NCBI GenBank assembly: GCA_933228675.1
Contig: OW121742.1
Coordinates: 123,915,983-123,979,982, forward strand
Length of the DNA: 64,000 bases
Source: Stomorhina lunata
Taxonomy: Eukaryota; Arthropoda; Insecta; Diptera; Rhiniidae
Direction of reading: 5' to 3'
Part shown: positions 58,573-64,000 of the stretch, piece by piece
Position numbering within the stretch: position 1 is the stretch's first letter
Layout of the letters: every line of letters starts with the position of its first letter
Translations under genes and position numbers: made by a program
The notes under the pieces: model-generated
What the model was told of the DNA's origin: nothing
What the model saw: the letters and a program-made list of their open reading frames with translations, nothing else
Database searches by the model: none

Positions 58573-61265
58573 TTAGCAAAATTTTCTATAGAAAAATAAA
58601 TTTATCGACAATTTTCACAGAAAAATATTTTAATGAAAACTTTCTATAAAAAAAAAAATTTTATTGAACATTTCCAAAAAAAAAAAAAAAACATATATCA
58701 AAAATTTTTTTATAGCAAAATAGATTTATCAAAATTTTTCACAGAAAACTATTTTTATCGAAAAACTTTCTATATAGAAACAAAAAAAAAATTTCTATAG
58801 AAAATTTTTTTATCAAAAATTTTTCATAATTTTTCAATAAAAAATTTTCTAAAGAAAAATTTTTGATCAAATGTTTTTAATACAAAATTTCTATAGAAAA
58901 AATTTCGATAAAAAAATTTCTATAGAAAAGGTTTAAAAAAAAAATTCTATAGAATTCCAAATAATGAAAAATTTTTATTTAAAATTTTTTATTCAAATTT
59001 TTTTTCAAAAATTTTTCTACAGAAAATTGTTTTATTAAAAATTTTTCTACAGAAAATTGTTTTATTAAAAATTTTTCTAAAGAAAATTTTTTTATCAAAA
59101 ATTTTTCTAAAGAAAATTTTTTTATCAAAAATTTTTCTAAAGAAAATTTTTTTATCAAAAATTTTTCATAAAAAAAATTCCTAAAGAAAAATTTTTGATA
59201 AAAAAAAAATAACAAAAAATTCTATAAAAAAATTTTTCTATAGAAAAATTTTTGACAGAAAATTTTTAATAAAAAATTTTTTCTATAGAATGTTCTATAC
59301 AAAAATTTTTGGTAAAAAGTTTTGAATAAAAAATTTCTATAGAATAATTTTCGATAGAAAAATTTTAAATAAAAAAATTTTCTATAGAAAAGTTTTTTTT
59401 ATCAAAAATTTTTCTAAAGAAAATTTTTTTATCAAAAATTTTTCATAAAAAAAATTTCTAAAGAAAAATTTTTAATAAAAAAATAACAAAAAATTCTATA
59501 ACAAAATTTTTCTATAGAAAAATTTTTGATAGAAAATTTTTAATAAAAAATTTTTTCTATAGAATGTTCTATACAAAAATTTTTGATAAAAAGTTTTGAA
59601 TAAAAAATTTCTATAGAATAATTTTTGATAGAAAAATTTTAAATAAAAAAATATTCTATAGAAAAGTTTTTGATAAAAAAAAATGTCTAAAAAATTTTCG
59701 ATAGAAAACATTTTTCTACAGAAAAATATTGGAAACAATTCAATAAAAACATCTTTCTATAGAAAAGTTTTTGATAAAAAAATTTTCTACAGAAAAATTT
59801 TCGATACAAAAATTTTTCTATAGAAAAATTTCGATAGCAAAATTTTTCCACAGAAAAATTTTCGATAGAAAAATATTTCTACAGAAAAATTTTCGATAGA
59901 AAAATTTTACTATAAAGAAATATTCGTTAAAAAAATTTTTCTATAGAAAAATTTTCGATAAAAAAATTTTTCTATAGAAAAATTTTCGATAAAAAAATTT
60001 TTTTATATAAAAATTTTTGATAATAAAAATTTCTATAGAAAAATTTTCGATAAAAAAATTTTTCTATAGAAAAATTTTCGATAAAAAAATTTTTCTACAG
60101 AAAAATTTTCGATAAAAAAATTTTCTATACAAAAATTTTCGATAAAAAAATTTTTCTATAGAAAAATTTTCAATAAAAAATTTTTAAATTTTTTATTCAA
60201 AAAAATTTTTTTTCGATAAAAAATTTTTCTGTAGAAAAATTTTCGATAAAAAAAATTTTCTATAAAAAAATTTTCGTTAAAAAAATTTTCCGTAGAAAAA
60301 TTTTCGATACAAAAATTTTTATATAGAAAATGTTTCTATAGAAAAATTTTCGATAAAAAAATTTTTCTATTTTTTCTTTTTGATAACAAAAATTATATTA
60401 TATAAAAATTTTTGATAAAAAAAAATTCTATAGAAAAATTTTCGTTAAAAAAATTTTCTATAGAAAAATTTTCGTTAAAAAAATTTTCTATAGAAAAAAT
60501 TTCGATAAAAAAATTTTTCTATAGAAAAATTTTCGATAAAAAAATTTTTCTATAGAAAAATTTTCGATAAAAAAATTTTTCTATAGAAAAATTTTCGATA
60601 AAAAAATTTTTCTATAGAAAAATTTTCGATAAAAAAATTTTTCTATAGAAAAATTTTCGATAAAAAAATTTTTCTATAGAAAAATTTTCGATAAAAAAAT
60701 TTTTCTATAGAAAAATTTTCGATAAAAAATTTTTTCTATAGAAAAATTTTCGATAAAAAAATTTTTCTATAGAAAAATTTTCGATAAAAAAATTTTTCTA
60801 TAGAAAAATTTTCGATAAAAAAATTTTTCTATAGAAAAATTTTCGATAAAAAAATTTTTCTATAGAAAAATTTTCGATAAAAAAATTTTTCTACGGAAAA
60901 ATTTTCGATAAAAAATTTTTCTATACAAAAATTTTCGATAAAAAAATTTTTCTATAGAAAAATTTTCAATAAAAAAATTTTTCTATAGAAAAATTTTCGA
61001 TAAAAAAATTTTTCTATAGAAAAATTTTCGATAAAAAAATTTTTCTATAGAAAAATTTTCGATAAAAAAATATTTCTATAGAAAAATTTTCGATAAAAAA
61101 ATTTTTCTATAGAAAAATTTTCGATAAAAAAATTTTTCTATAGAAAAATTTTCGATAAAAAAATTTTTCTACAGAAAAATTTTCGATAAAAATTTTTCTA
61201 TAAAAAAATTTTCGTTAAAAAAATTTTCTATAAAAAAATTTTCGTTAAAAAAATTCTATAAATTT
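58573..61265 (+). repeat. S4 satellite, longest array, with a homogeneous core
   Basis: From about 60480 to 61180 the 31-bp unit (GATAAAAAAATTTTTCTATA then GAAAAATTTTC) is nearly perfect for over 20 copies. Both flanks are degenerate. A block of about 250 bp is duplicated (59180-59400 and 59430-59660). The core is the youngest S4 expansion in the window. Confidence 0.95.
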
Positions 61266-62689
61266 TCTTAACAAAAATTTTTTTTTCAAAAATTTTTTTC
61301 TCCTGGAAAATTATTTAGTTTATTTCACGAAGTGTGTGTCGAATTTTTTTCGATTTGTCTTCATTCCCTCTTAATCTCTATTTAAACTTAAAACTCTTAT
61401 AGAAACTCTAATATATTTTCTAATTTAAACACAAAACCAATTTAAAATTATTTGCTTAATTTTGCTTAGTTCTTTAATTAAATAAAATAAAATAAATAAA
61501 TTTTCAATTAACCAAAAAAAAACTAAAAAAAAGAAAATTTTGAAAAAATATACATTGAACAATAATTGGTAGTGCTTGTATTGAAATTATTAAAAGAAAA
61601 ATAAAATATTAAAAAAAACAAGCTAAGAAAGTGCATTTATTAAAAATTAATAAAAAAAAAAACAAAAATATTATAATATAACAAAATAAAATGTTAAATT
61701 ATTTAAAAGCAAAAAAATTAAGTTTTTTTTCAAAAAAAAAATAAATAAAACTCTGGTTAATCATTAATAATATAAAAATTATTACATTTTCTTTTATAAT
61801 TAATTTTTGTAAATATTTAAATATAAAAAAAAATCCCCCATAAACCCTCCCCATTAAAAAAACAGTAGTTTTTAAAAATTTAAGTAAAATTTAAAAAGAA
61901 AAAAAACAAGAAACAGTAATCGAATTTATACTGTAAATAAACAAAATAAAACAAATATATTTATTAAAATTAAATATTATTAATAAAAAAAAACAAAAAC
62001 AAGTTATTAAAATAATATTAATAAACTAACAAATAAAAAATAACTAAAGCAAAGCAGGTTTAAAAATTTTTAAATTTTGTTTGAAAATTATAAATATTTT
62101 ATTAATTATAATTAAAAATTTAAATCCTCTCTTCTTCTTATTTTTGACTTAAATTGGTTAAATTCATTTTAAAAATTCCGTCCGTGTTCTAAGATTTTTT
62201 TTTATTTTAATTTTCATATTTTTTATTTTTTTTTTTTTTTTTCATTTAATTTTTATGAATAAAAATTTTTTAATTAAAACACAAGATATAAAAAAAATCG
62301 TTGAAATAATATTTCAAGAGCACCTTTAAATGAACAATAAAATCTAGAAATTGAAATCAAAACACAACTTGAAACCAAAATCATAAAGAAACACTTAAAG
62401 TATTTAAAAGAAAATGGCGCAAATATATTTCAAAATGCATTCTTTTCGTTTTAGAGTTTTGTAAAACAGGATATTTCCAAAATTTTAGGTTTTTCTTCAT
62501 TTTATTTTTAAAGGAAATTTTAAAAGGGGATTGAATACAATTCGGTCTAAACTTTGAAACAAAGTGAGGAATAAATTATAATTAAAGCTTTAAGTTCAAT
62601 TTCGATCAAAGTTTGATCTAAACGTAGAATAAAGTTTTGTTTGGATTTCAGAACAAAGTAAAGTCTAAATTTTATAAAATTTTTGTATC
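61266..62689 (+). other. A-rich repeat-poor block 7
   Basis: A-biased sequence to about 62120, a T-run at 62195-62245, then ordinary AT-rich DNA merging into the GGTCTA satellite. No coding sequence. Confidence 0.5.
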
Positions 62690-63470
62690 TAAAATACAGT
62701 TTGGTCTACAGTATAGATCAAAATTTGATCTAAAATATAGACCAAAGTTTGGTTTAAAGTATGGTCTAAAGTAAAGACCAAAGTTTAGTCTAAAGTATAG
62801 ACAAAGATTTGGTCTAAGCTATAGACCAAAGTTTGGTCTAAAGTATAGACCAAAGTTTGGTCTAAAATATAGACCAAAATTTGGTCTTAATAATAGGCCA
62901 AAGTTTGGTCTTAAGAATAAACCAAGTTTGGTCTAAAGTATAGACCAAAGTTTGGTCTAAAGTATGGACCAAAGTTTGGTCTCAAGTATAGATCCAAGTT
63001 TTGTCTAAGGTATGGACCATAGTTTGGTCCAAAGTATGGACCAAAGTTTGGTCTAAAGTATAGATCAAAGTTTGGTCTAAAGTATAGACCAAAGTTCGGT
63101 TTAAAGTATAGATCAAAGTTTGGTCTAAACTATAGACCAAAGTTTGTTCTAAACTATAGAGTTTAAAGTATAGACCAAAGTTTGATCTAAAGTATAGACC
63201 AAAGTTTGGTCTAAGGTATACACCAAAGTTTGGTCTAAGGTATACATCAAAGTTTGGTCTAAACTATAGACCAAAGTTTGGTCTAAACTATAGACCAAAG
63301 TTTGGTCTAAACTATAGACCAAAGTTTGTTCTAAACTATAGACCAAAGTTTGGTCTAAACTATAGGCCAAAGTTTGGTCTCAACTATAGACCAAAGTTTG
63401 GTCTAAACTAAAGACCAAACATTGACCTAAACTATAGACAAAACTTTGGCCTAAACAATGGACAGATTTA
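62690..63470 (-). repeat. S6 satellite, 24-bp palindromic GGTCTA unit
   Basis: The unit is GGTCTAAACTATAGACC then AAAGTTT (24 bp). GGTCTA and TAGACC are inverted within each unit. About 30 copies, most uniform at 63240-63400. The 73-residue minus frame (VYSLDQTL repeats) is open because 24 is divisible by three. I regard it as non-coding. Confidence 0.93.
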
Positions 63471-63640
63471 AACTTTAAGCGAAAGTATGGTCTTTAGTAA
63501 TAAAATCGGATGTATAATAAAAAGCTATAAATAATTCGTCCACGTTACAACTGATGGCGTCACTTTGCTTTTCTAAAAACAGGCATGACTTGAAATTAAA
63601 GTGTTAAATAATATGAAAGCTTTGACCAAAGACTCTATAA
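63471..63640. other. Short unique spacer
   Basis: AT-rich sequence between S6 and repeat D, ending CTCTATAA just before D. The same CTCTATAA precedes the third D copy. Confidence 0.5.
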
Positions 63641-64000
63641 CGGAGCCGTTCAGCTCAACAGAACAATGTGCGAACTTTTACAAAAGAGCTTTTGAGCTTT
63701 CATACCGACGCAACTATGTTTGTCCTGCTCACACTTAAGTGAAATTGTCTTTGCAAAGTCAGTGCTGCTAGATTATAATTTTTTGCTCGATTTAATGAGA
63801 AATACTCGAATATATAAACAAATGTAAACCTGCAACACTGACCTAAAGAGCTTTCAAAGCTATTTACCATAAATGCAAATATTAATGTATGTATGTATGT
63901 GTTTTTGGACAGTTTTGCTCTATAATACGGAGCCGTCCAGCTCGACAGCACAATGTGTGAACTTTTACAAAAGAGCTTTTGAGCTTTCACACCGAAACAC
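63641..64000. mobile_element. Repeat D, tandem copies with 287-bp period, cut by window end
   Basis: Copy 2 runs 63641-63903 (CGGAGCCGTTCAGCTCAACA at its start). Copy 3 starts at 63928 (CGGAGCCGTCCAGCTCGACA) and leaves the window. Both match 45459-45707. An AAGAGCTTTTGAGCTTTCA segment is shared by all. The minus-strand frame 63700-63990 reads through both copies and has no family match. Confidence 0.75.

Noticed and set aside
63149..63370. Repeat protein VYSLDQTL on the minus strand
   Set aside because: It arises because the 24-bp satellite unit is divisible by three. No flanking gene structure is present.

Overview
The window is AT-rich animal nuclear DNA. It carries the 3' half of one recognisable gene, a CELF/Bruno-family RNA-binding protein most like fly bruno-3, on the plus strand. 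The family assignment is secure. The bru3 paralogue, rather than bru2 or aret, is my reading from protein sequence memory. Large repeat-filled introns, short fly-type introns, a CTAAT branch point and the bru3-like linker suggest a higher fly (Brachycera, perhaps a calyptrate with a large genome).

Layout. 1-19213 is intron upstream of the first visible exon: AAGCTT-rich AT DNA (1-1075, 3930-5870), 31-bp satellites (7550-8795, 10068-10420, 11764-12790, 14865-15665, 16795-18260) and featureless or element-derived DNA. 19214-30308 holds six coding exons: the end of RRM2, the Ala/Pro/Gln-rich linker, and the complete third RRM with its stop. Intron phases agree at every junction. 33879-33913 is a candidate alternative terminal exon (DETPALKRKYS then stop) with a strong acceptor. 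From about 33914 to the end there is no convincing conventional gene. A-rich, repeat-poor blocks alternate with satellites and inverted-repeat-bounded elements, possibly an exploded 3'UTR or 3' flank.

Repeats dominate. Four sequence-distinct satellite families (S1-S4) share a unit of about 31 bp built on short palindromes, and S1-S3 occur in both orientations. S4 is the core of a composite transposon. One full copy (34737-37951) has TA target sites, CAGT termini, long inverted repeats of about 200 bp, two conserved inner ends (A and B) and a nested MITE. Other elements: a tandem MITE pair in intron 3, a 3.1-kb hAT-like element (48788-51877), a 2.9-kb inverted-repeat element (41523-44408) holding a tRNA-derived SINE and a possible small secreted-peptide ORF, a GGACCAT-box minisatellite with a 212-bp higher-order repeat, and a 24-bp GGTCTA satellite.

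The most biological idea is that S3 arrays in opposite orientation lie just after the exon-2 donor and just before the alternative terminal exon. Pairing in the pre-mRNA could loop out RRM3 and select the short C-terminus.
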